Shown: positions 56,001-64,000 of the stretch, in pieces
Numbering within the stretch: the first letter of the stretch is position 1
How the letters are laid out: each line of letters opens with the position of its first letter
Origin: Chlamydomonas sphaeroides
Taxonomy: Eukaryota > Chlorophyta > Chlorophyceae > Chlamydomonadales > Chlamydomonadaceae
DNA: 64,000 nucleotides
Direction: 5' to 3'
NCBI GenBank assembly: GCA_001662425.1
Contig: BDDC01000005.1
Span: 174,473-238,472, forward strand
Program-made: the position numbers and the translations under genes
The notes under the pieces: model-generated
Databases searched by the model: none
What the model saw: the letters and a program-made list of their open reading frames with translations, nothing else
What the model was told of the DNA's origin: nothing

Positions 56001-58828
56001 CGGCATCCCACTGCAGGGGTGCACAAGGCGTAAGGGCTTCGGCGCGGGCCAACCAGTCCAACCCCAAGCGCCGGCACTGCGACGAGGGCCTGCGGCCAGG
56101 CTGGGCCCTTGTGACCGTGGCGACCATCAGCACGGGCGCCCCTTGGCAGTGGCCCGTGCCACCATCCGTGCGGCCAACCCCCACGGCGCCTGAGTGCCCC
56201 CGCCAGCCCGGGTGCACCTTGATCATGTTGCACACGGCCTTGTCCACGAAGGGCCAGATCTCCAGGATGAGCTGGTTGAGCCACTGCGCCCGCCAGAAAA
56301 GAAGGGCGCGGGCGGAAGGGGCGAGTCAGCTCCACGCGCTCGCACCACTCTAGCATCTCCTGCCGCCCGCCGTTGCTCCCGACACGCCCTTGCCGCCTAG
56401 CCGCAGGTGCCACTTCCAGGGCCTGTCTGACCCAACCCATCCGCAAGCGCCGCCCCGACCCACATCGCCGAAACGCCCCCGACCCACACTCGTTCGTGCG
56501 GCCCCGCTCGACCCACATCACCAGCGCCGCCCTCCCCGAGGGCCCCACCTCGAGCTTCTCCGTCTCCGACACCTGGAAGCCCGACGGCAGGCCGCCCGCC
56601 ACCAGCTGCACGCCCTTGAGCCCCACCACCGTGCCCAGCTGCGAGGGACGAGAGGGGGGGTGTATCATTGGTGTTATGAACGCGTCGGCAGTCTCCGAAC
56701 GAGAGGAGGAGGGAGGGGAGGGGCGCGGCAGGGAGGACGCGTAAGCTGTGGCACGCGTGGACTCAGCAGGGCGGGGCGCCACAGGAGGGGCCAGCGCCCC
56801 TGAGCCCCGCCACCGCGCAGAGATGCGGGGACGCAAGTGAGACAGAGAGCAAGAGCGGCAGACAGGCAGGCAGGCAGGCAGCAGGGCTACGCGGCGGTGC
56901 GCTGTGACGCGCTACGCTTCAGGACCACGCTACCAGGCGGCTGCCTGCCCCCGCCCCCGCGTGCGACAACCGTCGCTGTACATACGCTTCCCCGCACACG
57001 CGCGCACCCTCGCGCATGCAGACCCCTCGGCCCTCGGCAGGACCACCTGCAACGACCCTGGCTTGCCGCGAGCTGCTCCCTCTACCGCACTCGAGCGGCG
57101 CCGTGCAGCAACCGCCCGACACACCCAAACCCATCGCCGAGCGCCGCTTTGCCGTCTCTGCAGCCCCTCATTCTGTGCATGCTAAAACCCGCCGCCGCTC
57201 CCCTTTCACCGGCAGCAGCCCGGCTCCCAGCCCAGGCCGCCACTCACCACCTCGTTGGCCTCGGCCTTCCGCTTGCGGTTGTGCCAGTACAGGTAGCTCA
57301 GCCCCAGGCCGAGGCCCAGGCCCCACAGCAGGCTGTAAACCAGGCGGAACATGCCCGGCATGAAGATGGGCAGCGGCAGCGCCAGCGCCGCCACAGCCAC
57401 CAGGAAGGCCGCCGACACGATCTGGTCCGCCGTCAGCGTCACCGTCGGGCCCTCCTTCTCCTTCTTGAGCGACCACAGCGCCTGCAGCGTGCTCTTCGCG
57501 TCCTTGCCCGCCTCCACGTACGCCTGGCTCGCCGCCTTGGCTGCCGTGCCCGCCAGCTGCGGGATGGCTTTGAGGTCGACCTTGGCGCCAGCCGCGGTGG
57601 TGGCGTCGGCAGCGACGGAGGCGGCTGCGGCGGGCGTGTTGGCGGTGCCGGCGGCGGCGGAGGCGGACGCGGACGCTGGCTCGCCCTCGGTGATCTCGGA
57701 GCATGCGGCGGCAACGGTCGCGGCCGCGGCGGCGGCCGCAGCGCCTGGGGTGCTTTGAGAGGGCGAGGTGGGTGTGACGGACTTGAAGGAGCCGCCCAGT
57801 GAGGGAACAGACTGTAGGGGCGGCGGCGCGGCCGGCGCGGCAGGCGCCGCAGCGGTGGTGGAGGGCTGCGCGGAGGCCGGCGTTGGCGGCGGCGCGGTCT
57901 GGGAGGAGGACGCGAAGGAGGTGACGGCTTGCAGCAGCTTGCCACCGGCGTTGGCCAGAGACTGGCCCGCGGGCGTGGGCGGTGGCGCCGTCACAGAGGG
58001 CTGCGCGGAGGCGGGCGTGGGCGGCGGTGCCGTCTGGGAGGAGGACGCGAAGGAGGTGACGGATTGCAGGACCTTGCCGCCGGCGTTGGCCAGTCCCTGG
58101 CCCACGCCAGCCAGGCCCTGCCCCACGGGTGTAGGCGGCGGAGCCGTCACAGAGGGCTGTGCGGATGCGGGCGTGGGCGGCGGCGCGCTCATGGAAGGAC
58201 CTGTCGCAAACGACGGCACGGATAGCAGCGTGGGCGTCGCCGCAGGGGCCGCCGCAGGCGCCGCGGCCAGCGCCGGCTGGGCCGCGCTCGATATGGTGTC
58301 ACGAACTGACGCGCCGAGCGAAGTGGCGGAGTGCAGCGCAGAGGACGCAGCCCTGGACACAGCTGCCGTGGCCGAAGCTGCCGCAGTGGACACGCTGCCA
58401 GCAACCTGCTGCGCGGCAGTCGTCGCTGCGGCCGCTGGCGAAGCAGCCGGCTTTGAAGCTTGCGTTGCTGCTGGCTCTGCAGGTGCCTTGGACGCCAGGG
58501 CTCCAGCGCTCGTCGCGGCCGAGGTAACCGCGTTACCGAGCACTGATGTTGCACTGGTGACAGCCTGCGACGCCTGCGAGGCTGCCTTCTTGGCACCACT
58601 GACAGCACCGTTGGCGGCGTCCTGCGCAGCGGACTGAGCACTGCTGACTGCCGACTTCACGCTCGACATGGGCAGCCCGCCCGCTGGGGCTCCGGGCTCA
58701 GAGACCTTCACATTCATTGCTGGCGGTACCGGAAGCAGCATGTCGCCTTCCGGAGCGGAACCAGAATCGGTCGACTTGGCAGCATCGGGCTTGCCAAGCA
58801 CAACCGGGGGTGCGGGGTCCGCTGCCAT
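50094..58828 (-). CDS. Extended-synaptotagmin-like protein (membrane anchor, SMP domain, C2 domains), copy B, 20 exons, about 1235 aa
   Basis: Exons: 57248-58828, 56549-56638, 56218-56283, 55783-55903, 55533-55638, 55217-55305, 54940-55076, 54660-54701, 54385-54453, 54049-54132, 53751-53852, 53191-53361, 52896-52982, 52526-52678, 51719-51892, 51370-51456, 51164-51257, 50826-50974, 50377-50523 and 50094-50252 (1235 codons). The 465-residue N-terminal part is Ala/Ser/Pro-rich with an internal three-copy repeat. The membrane hairpin (AAFLVAVAALALPLPIF, FRLVYSLLWGLGLGLGL) and SMP domain (WLNQLILEIWPFVDKAV, VKWCGDPNITLAIE, PRVLDISFAATARVKL, MGGSALPAMVRPIIDYF, MLVWPQRIVVPIL) match copy A closely, as do the C2 regions (GVLRVQVLRAKELG, GKGAGKVALRMTYFPFEAI, IITVRVLKLRNMPL). 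It ends with an extra coiled, Ala/Glu/Lys-rich tail absent from copy A. The start is the first ATG at 58828; the GTG before it is not used. Confidence 0.9.
51946..52030 (+). repeat. GCACGGAGCAGGGCA-type repeats
   Basis: Imperfect tandem units of GCACGGAGCAGGGCAC(A/G) lie in the intron between exons 14 and 15 of SMP-C2 copy B. Low-complexity tandem repeat. Confidence 0.75.
52311..52545 (-). repeat. 110-bp tandem repeat carrying copies of the end of SMP-C2 B exon 14
   Basis: Two 110-bp units (52311-52420 and 52421-52530) share the core CCCTACGGTCTCGGTAACTA and adjoin the true end of exon 14. On the minus strand each unit carries a near copy of the exon tail and donor (ATGGCCGCGCAG then GTGGGGGC). 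The intron therefore contains extra donor-like sites downstream of the real one at 52526. Confidence 0.88.
57838..58189 (-). repeat. Coding repeat, about 3 units of 50 residues, in SMP-C2 copy B
   Basis: Units of the form APPPTPASAQPS(V/T)TAPPP, then GQ-LAN-AGGK-LQ-VTSFASSSQT, repeat about three times in frame in the N-terminal low-complexity region. The third unit is truncated. Near identity of the units suggests recent expansion. Confidence 0.85.
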
Positions 58829-59993
58829 CACTGTTGCTGACTAAAGCCGCTATGAGAATTTTTTGTTACAGAGTCAACATTTGCTCGCAAGTGCGGCCAC
58901 CAAAACGCGTGCCTTTGACGGCAGGATCAACGCGTTCAGCGACTCGACGTGAATGTTGTATGGCACCCGTAGCTAATGTGACTGTCAGTGCTTCTCTGCG
59001 CTCGAGTTCGCGGAGATGTACGTGCACTCGCCTGACCAACGCTCGGGGCCGCGCTGACCGCCCTAATGCCGTGACATGTGCATATATGTAGATGGCATGA
59101 ATGCTGATGTGGACCAGCAACCCCGTTACTTGGCCCTTTGCACGTACGCGCGACAAACCCCAGTTCTCCAAGTCGATTCTGCGCGTACTTCACATAAACC
59201 TATAGCGGCAGCAATGCAGTGGGGCTTAGGGGGCTTCGTGCGGGCGGTCTAACCGTGCCTAACCCGAGCTTATTGCACGGGAAAGCACGGCGTGACTGGG
59301 AGGATCCCCCATCAACAGAAACAGCCGACCCAGCGTACAAGACGAACAGAAGCAGAGTCCGAGGGGTTGGGGGGAGGGGCGCACCTGGCGCTTCGCAGCA
59401 GGGGAGAGGGACAGGGCGCCCCAGCGCCCAGGAGCAGCCAGGAGGGACCCTCGGAGGAGGGCGGGAACCGGCCAGAGCTACTGTGGCGTCCTGTCGGCTC
59501 CCTGCTCAGATCGCGAGGTAGCAGGGCTCGGCGAGGTCGCCGGTGGTGGCAAGGATGGCCGGCGGCACTTCTGTGGCTCGACGGCAGGGCAGGCAGGGCA
59601 GGAGGCAGGGTTCCGCCTGTATGCAGCACTTCGACACCAGGTGTGCAGGACTACCCTACATGCAGACCCAGGCACGGTGAAAGCCCCCACGTCAGGGGCA
59701 CACGGGGCGTACATGTCTACAGCAGTACAATGTACCACACGCTCCACACGTGTTACATTTGGGCTCCAGCCCTGTCCAGCGCACGGCACGTCTGTTCTGG
59801 GCGGTGTCCAGCATCGCCTACAAAATCTCCCAGATCTCAGAGAAATATCCGTGTCTCGATTGCACCCAGCGCCTCGTTTGCGGGCCGACCCGAGCTGCCG
59901 AGCGGCCTGAATGGCAGCGGCAACTGGCTTCGCTTTAGTTTTCCATAACAGGGTGCAGCGGTCTCGGCATTGCGCAGGAGGACGCGACGCAGC
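58829..59993. other. Promoter of SMP-C2 copy B and 3' region of the small gene
   Basis: It holds the upstream region of the minus-strand SMP-C2 copy B and, towards its right end, the 3' untranslated region of the minus-strand small gene. No coding exon is supported. Confidence 0.5.
59753..59757 (-). terminator. Putative TGTAA polyadenylation signal of the small gene at 59994-61092
   Basis: TTACA on plus reads TGTAA on minus, about 240 nt downstream of the TAA stop at 59994. This supports the reality of the small gene's 3' end. Confidence 0.5.
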
Positions 59994-61092
59994 TTAGCTG
60001 CAGCCGCGGGGGCTCATGTAGATATTGCCCTGGGCCTTGCCAGAGACAGCGAACTGCATCGTGTCACTGCGCTCCGGACCCACAAGCTTCCTCACGGCGC
60101 CATTCCACTTTACGTGTGCTGCGCTGCTGCCACGCCTGCAAGCCCTGGCCGTTTCTGGGGTCGACGCCCTCTCCCAGCTTGCAACTGCGTGATTGCGCGC
60201 GGCATGAAAGTGGGCAGCATTACGGAGCCCCATACGCCGGGCAGTCGGCGCAGGCACTGAACAGAAGCCCAGTGAGCGAGGAGGTGTGGTGGGGAGCAGC
60301 GGCCAGTGTATGTTGTAGCTAAGCCCGGAGCCTGTGCGCACTAAGCAAGTCCAAGAAGCTGGTGGTAGTAATAACTACCGGATTGCGAGCAAGCCTCGGG
60401 GATAGCCACAGACAGCCAGATCCCAATGCAACACCCAGACGGTGAGCACCCAACCGGAGTGCAGGGTTGTGAGGAAGGTCGTCCAGATAACGGGGCTGCG
60501 CCAAGTCGCAAAACTGCTTCAGTACACTGCGACCGCCAGGGGCTGCTCTGCCCCACCCCACCAACGTCGACTAACCAACGTCGATCGACGACTCGCCCCC
60601 TCCAGTTTTGCGCAGGACAGACAGGTGTAGCGCAATCGTTGTTGTTGCTCCAGCTGCCGTGGTGATGGTCAGCTCCGGGACTCACATGTGTCACTTCCCT
60701 CAGCAAAGTCAAGCCCGCTGTTGCCTCTTCCGATGCAAGACCAGAACAAGCGAGGTCGATGTAGCATAGCTCTGTAATGCTCAAATCGTAGTCTACTAAG
60801 GCGCGCGAAACTGGGCCAAATAAAAGCCCAGAGCTGTGGCGCAGGCAGAGAGGGGATGCTCATGCTCAATTGTGCGTATGTATATACCAATGTCTGCCAT
60901 AGCAGCTTAGCTCGGCGCGGTCGTCTTACGCTCATTTCATGGGAGCACCCGAGCACCGGAGCACGTCCAGCGTTCATGGGAGCACCCGAGCACGTCCAGC
61001 GTTGAAGTGCTACACATGACAACAACATGTCATACAGCAGCAAGGGCATAGCATGCTGAACTTACCCACGCAAAGATCCCGCTTTTACTCAT
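59994..61092 (-). CDS. Small protein of unknown function, 4 exons, 129 aa, possibly COA1-like
   Basis: Minus-strand exons 61070-61092, 60686-60833, 60450-60526 and 59994-60135 have good acceptors (including CTGCGCCACAG) and donors, agree in phase and give 129 codons. The product begins MSKSGIFASGLLFGPVSRA, which could be a weak membrane or targeting segment. It then has an Ala/Glu-rich helix (EEATAGLTLLREVTH) and TEAVLRLGAAPLSGRP, and ends with a beta-rich part (DTMQFAVSGKAQGNIYMSPRG). The order helix, L-G-x-P, then V-x-G-x-x-x-G-x-I/V-Y/H recalls the COA1/TIM21 group of mitochondrial assembly factors. The match is only a pattern resemblance. The first exon is tiny (23 nt), and an alternative 5' exon could lie upstream, where a basic open frame begins at 61327 (MASCGTRKVHG). 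Confidence 0.45.
60938..61003 (+). repeat. Two-copy tandem duplication (37 and 29 bp)
   Basis: CATGGGAGCACCCGAGCAC...GTCCAGCGTT occurs twice in tandem, the first copy with an 8-bp insertion. It lies in the first intron of the small minus-strand gene. The tail TCCAGCGTTGAA also occurs in the repeat beside the tRNA gene. Confidence 0.85.
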
Positions 61093-61803
61093 TAACGTCC
61101 GGCACCTCCGCAATAGCGCAAACCTGCGAGGGATGCAACTTGTGGTTTGCTAGCGGGCGACAGGCCCCGAACGGGCCGCTTGCCAGGTGGGTGCGGAGGC
61201 TGCGGACCACTACCTGCTGGAACCCATGGCCTTTGAGGCGGCAGAACAGCAGTGCGTCAGAGCGATTCCTAATCGCTGTAGGCAGCAAGCCGTGGACCTT
61301 ACGAGTTCCACAGGAGGCCATGACGGACCCCGGTTGCTGCTGCGCGGGGGCCCCGTTGTTGGTGCTTACGGTAGGAGTGACGCCACGCATGCCCCACAGC
61401 GTAACCGCTGCCTCCGCACCGCAGGGAAATTATGCCCCCGGCCGGTTTAGAGGATTGCGCTCACTTATCGTGGGCTAGGCAAGTGTTTGCGCTCGAGTGG
61501 CGAACAATGCATTCACGCGCTTCGTCTGGGCGTACCGCTCCCCTGTGCTAGTGAGCGGCTGTTGGGGTTGGCTGATTGCCCTCCGGCTGGCGGCTGCCCA
61601 GTGAGCACCTGTGGGCGCTTATTATTGAAGCAAAGCCAACCCTGCGCGCAGGGGCAACGGTGGCCGTGCCTGGTGTGGCGTCTCCGGTGCTGCTTCCCTG
61701 GTGTGCCCGTGTGCGTGTCTGATGTGCTGGGCTCGTGTTGCGTACGTGGCCTTGTGTTTATGTGTGCGCGGGCGTGTCTGCAGTTTGCTTCGCCGCAGAA
61801 TGC
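61093..61803. other. Intergenic, nothing recognised
   Basis: It lies upstream of the small minus-strand gene and beyond the 3' side of the tRNA gene. Open frames here have no motif or consistent codon bias. Confidence 0.45.
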
Positions 61804-61907
61804 GAACTGCCATGTACGGGGGGCGCATGTGTGCGCAGACAGTGCATCCAGCGTTGAACTGCCATGAACAGGGGGCGCGTGTGTGCGCAGACACTGCATC
61901 TAGCATT
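61804..61907 (+). repeat. Two-copy 52-bp tandem repeat beside tRNA-His
   Basis: The unit from GAACTGCCATG to CAGCGTT (61804-61855) is repeated at 61856-61907 with a few substitutions. It ends just before the tRNA terminator. Confidence 0.9.
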
Positions 61908-61909
61908 TC

Positions 61910-61913
61910 AAAA
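61910..61913 (-). terminator. RNA polymerase III T-run terminator of tRNA-His
   Basis: AAAA on the plus strand gives TTTT on the minus strand, 5 nt after the 3' end of the tRNA, as expected for Pol III termination. Confidence 0.75.
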
Positions 61914-61918
61914 CGCAT

Positions 61919-61990
61919 TGCGCCTACCCAGGTTCGAGCTGGGGTCTTCACGGCCACAACGTGATGTACTAACCACTATACGATAGGCGC
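61919..61990 (-). tRNA. tRNA-His (anticodon GTG)
   Basis: The minus strand folds as a 72-nt tRNA. The acceptor stem is GCGCCTA with TAGGCGC and discriminator A. The D region contains GTATAGTGGTTAGTAC, the anticodon stem is TCACG/CGTGA around the loop TTGTGGC (anticodon GTG), and the T arm contains GGTTCGAGC on the opposite strand. No intron and no encoded CCA are present, as for nuclear tRNA genes. The A73 discriminator fits cytosolic eukaryotic tRNA-His, to which G-1 is added after transcription. The internal A and B boxes look intact, so it should be functional. Confidence 0.95.
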
Positions 61991-62069
61991 GTAAGGAAAT
62001 TCCCGGGATGACAGTTGTGAAAAAGTTTTGGATTACGGACGGTATTTGCAGTTATCCGTTGACGGTTAG

Positions 62070-64000
62070 GGCCGGAAGGCGAACCGTCGCGCGGGTCACC
62101 GGGTGTATCGCGATTCGTGGACAGCGGCCCGGTTCGCCGCCGCGTGCCCTGGCCTCGTGGACTCGTACCGGGAGCGGCACTCCTCGGGTCGCGACTACAT
62201 GCACCTGTCGGCCGCGGCGCGCTGCGGTGCTCGGCTGGATCGTGTCTATGTCCTGCCGCTCCTGATGCGCTACGTTATGGTAGCAGCCGTCGCGATGGAC
62301 TCTCCTTCCGACCACCGGCTGGCTACCCTTTGCCTTCTGCCGGGGGAGCCGCCGTGCCGCGGCCCTGGCCTTCACCGCACCCGGCTGTCTTTAGCTGCCC
62401 ACGAGGACCTGAAGGGCCAATTTGCTGCGTGGTGGAGACCGCCACCATGCCAGCGGAGGAGCAGCATGCGGCGGTTTTCAGCTGGTGGCCTGCCTTCAAG
62501 CAGCGCATTGCGGCGAAAGCCGCCGCGCTCAACCAGACCGCCCGTGCCCGGTGGCTGGCTGCTACCGACGCCGTCCGCGCCGCCAAAGGCGCCTGTGCTG
62601 ACGCCCGTGCCTCCGTGGCGGCGGCGCCGGACTCAGTGGCGGCTTGGACGGGGCTTGTGGCAGCGCAGGCGGCCGTCAGCAGTGCCTTGCGCGAGGAGTC
62701 GGCAAGGGTTGCCCGAGCCACGCGAGTGGCCTGGGTCCGGGCCGGCGAGCGGCCCTGCCCTGCCCTGACCAAGATGGTCCGTCCACCCCGAGACGTGCAG
62801 ACAGTGTCCGGGCTGCGGGACGCGGCGAGGCGCCTGGTGACTGACCCCGCCCGGCTGCCTGGCATTGTTGCGTCGTTCTGGCAGTGCATCTGTCAGCCGC
62901 CTTGCAGCCTGGCGGCCGCCGACCGCGACGCCGTCCTAGCTGCCGTCACTGCCCAGTGCCCACTCGCCGCGCCTGGAGCCTGACCCGCCTTGGGCGCCCC
63001 CACCGTGTCTCTTTCCGAGGTCGAAAGCGCCCTGCGTGCGGCTAAACCTGGTATGGCGCCTGGCCGTGACGGCTTACCCGTTGACCTCTACCGCTCCTTC
63101 ACTGCCCAACTGGCCCCAGCCCTCGTCCGCTTCTTCACCGCCATCGGCACCCTCCGCCGCCTCCCTGCCGGCTTCCTGACTGGCGTTATCTCGGTCATAT
63201 ACAAGGGCAAGGGGGCCGATCGCGCCTTGGCCGGCAGCTACCGCCCCATCACGCTGCTCGACGTGGACTATCGCCTGCTGACTCGTCTCCTCGCCAGTCG
63301 CCTCGGCCCTGGCCTTGCGGCCGTCATCCCGCTGGAGCAGTCGGCTTTCCTCCCGGGCCGGTCCATTGGTGCTAACACGCGCTTCCTCCGCTGCCTCCCC
63401 CTCCTCCTTTGTCGGCAGCACCGCTCCGCGGTTGTCGCGTTCCTGGACTTGTCCAAGGCCTACGACACTTATCGACCGCTCCTTCCTGTTTGAGGTCATG
63501 GAGCGGCTTGGCGTCGATGCCGCCTTTATGGCGTGGGCGCGCCTACTGTTAGGCGCCACGGTGGCGACGGTGGCCGTCAACGGCTACGTGTCCAGCCCGG
63601 TCCGGCTGCACGCGGGTGTTCGTCAAGGCTGCCCTAGCGCCCCTCTACCTCTCCGTCGCCCATGCGCTGCTGTGCTGGCTGAAGGACCGCGATGTAGGGG
63701 TGCCACTGACCCCTGGTGATGGCGCCAGCCATGTTGTGGGCTGCCAGTTTGCCGACGACGCGCAGGCGGTCCTGGCGTCCGCCAACAGCGTGCCTGGCTT
63801 TTTGCAGCTCATGGATGCCTTCGGGCGGGCGTCGTCCGGCCAGCGCATCAATGCTTCCAAGTGCGAGCTTCTGGCGGCGTGCGACCCGGCGACAGCCCCA
63901 GCCCCGCCCCAGCTTCCGCCCCCGCCCCCACCTGCGCCTGCGCCCGTGCCCGCGCCCGCGCCCCTCCCAGTGCCCGCGCCCGCGCCCCTCCCAGTGCCCG
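62070..64000 (+). mobile_element. Non-LTR retrotransposon (L1-type LINE), 5'-truncated and decayed, running off the window
   Basis: The plus strand encodes, in order, the C-terminal end of an apurinic-type endonuclease (SGRDYMHLSAAARCGARLDR, then SDHRLATL) and a linker region. A reverse transcriptase follows with GMAPGRDGLPVDLYRSF, VISVIYKGKG, YRPITLLDVDYRLLTRLLA, QSAFLPGRSI, FLDLSKAYDT, QGCP, and the polymerase box FADDAQ. The N-terminal part of the endonuclease is missing, so the element is 5'-truncated at about 62070, some 80 bp from tRNA-His. It is not intact: a frame change near 62440, an in-frame TGA at 62981-62983, a 1-nt insertion near 63470 and a 2-nt loss near 63630 interrupt the reading frame. 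It continues beyond the right edge in a Pro/Ala-coding repeat. This copy is dead, but its sequence is recent enough for every motif to be readable. Confidence 0.9.
63885..64000 (+). repeat. CCCGCGCCC / CTCCCAGTG low-complexity repeat at the window end
   Basis: Pro-Ala and Pro-Val coding units (PAPAPLPVP) follow the reverse transcriptase region, with an 18-24 bp period built on GCGCCCCTCCCAGTGCCC. They run to the end of the window. Confidence 0.85.

Noticed and set aside
1..64000. Bacterial-style gene clusters, CRISPR arrays or phage modules
   Set aside because: Spliced nuclear genes fill the window; no arrays of regularly spaced repeats or operon-like gene blocks are present.

Overview
This window looks like nuclear DNA of a volvocine green alga of the Chlamydomonas type. 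The evidence is the very GC-rich composition, genes split into many short exons by GT-AG introns of about 100-400 bp, third-codon G/C bias, Ala/Ser/Gly/Pro-rich protein extensions, TGTAA polyadenylation motifs downstream of several genes, and a flagellar (dynein regulatory complex) gene. The species cannot be fixed from sequence alone. Exon structures below were built by hand from splice-site consensus, reading-phase agreement and protein-family patterns. Each multi-exon model closes to a whole number of codons unless stated.

Layout, left to right. 827-3283 (+) is an mTERF-like organelle factor. 4695-7836 (-) is DRC5/TCTE1 with leucine-rich repeats. 8180-10125 (+) is an AIMP1/Arc1p-type tRNA-binding protein. 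10936-13343 (-) is a secreted CAP/PR-1 protein. 13808-14518 (+) and 17467-18236 (+) are two lineage-specific low-complexity proteins that may be related to each other. 19318-21504 (-) is a four-span membrane protein. 22495-29364 (-) is a 21-exon PhoD-like metallophosphatase. 31078-35844 (+) is a TKL-type kinase that has lost its catalytic residues. 37336-38641 (+) is a small protein with two twin-CX9C motifs. 40237-49254 (-) and 50094-58828 (-) are tandem paralogues of an extended-synaptotagmin-like SMP+C2 lipid-transfer protein. 59994-61092 (-) is a small four-exon gene. 61919-61990 (-) is tRNA-His(GTG). From about 62070 to the window end (+) lies a decayed, 5'-truncated L1-type LINE.

These genes are mostly independent eukaryotic housekeeping or lineage genes. 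I see no operon-like or defence-type system. The local logic is divergent pairs sharing short promoters (DRC5 with the tRNA-binding protein, CAP with the 13.8 kb gene), convergent pairs, and one tandem duplication (the SMP-C2 pair).

The most unusual signal is in gene architecture. Copies of exon edges, each including the adjacent splice site, recur 65-150 bp away inside the flanking introns of at least four genes. The PhoD-like gene also appears to use three GC-AG introns and an 11-nt microexon. All functions are inferred from sequence patterns; no database search was possible.
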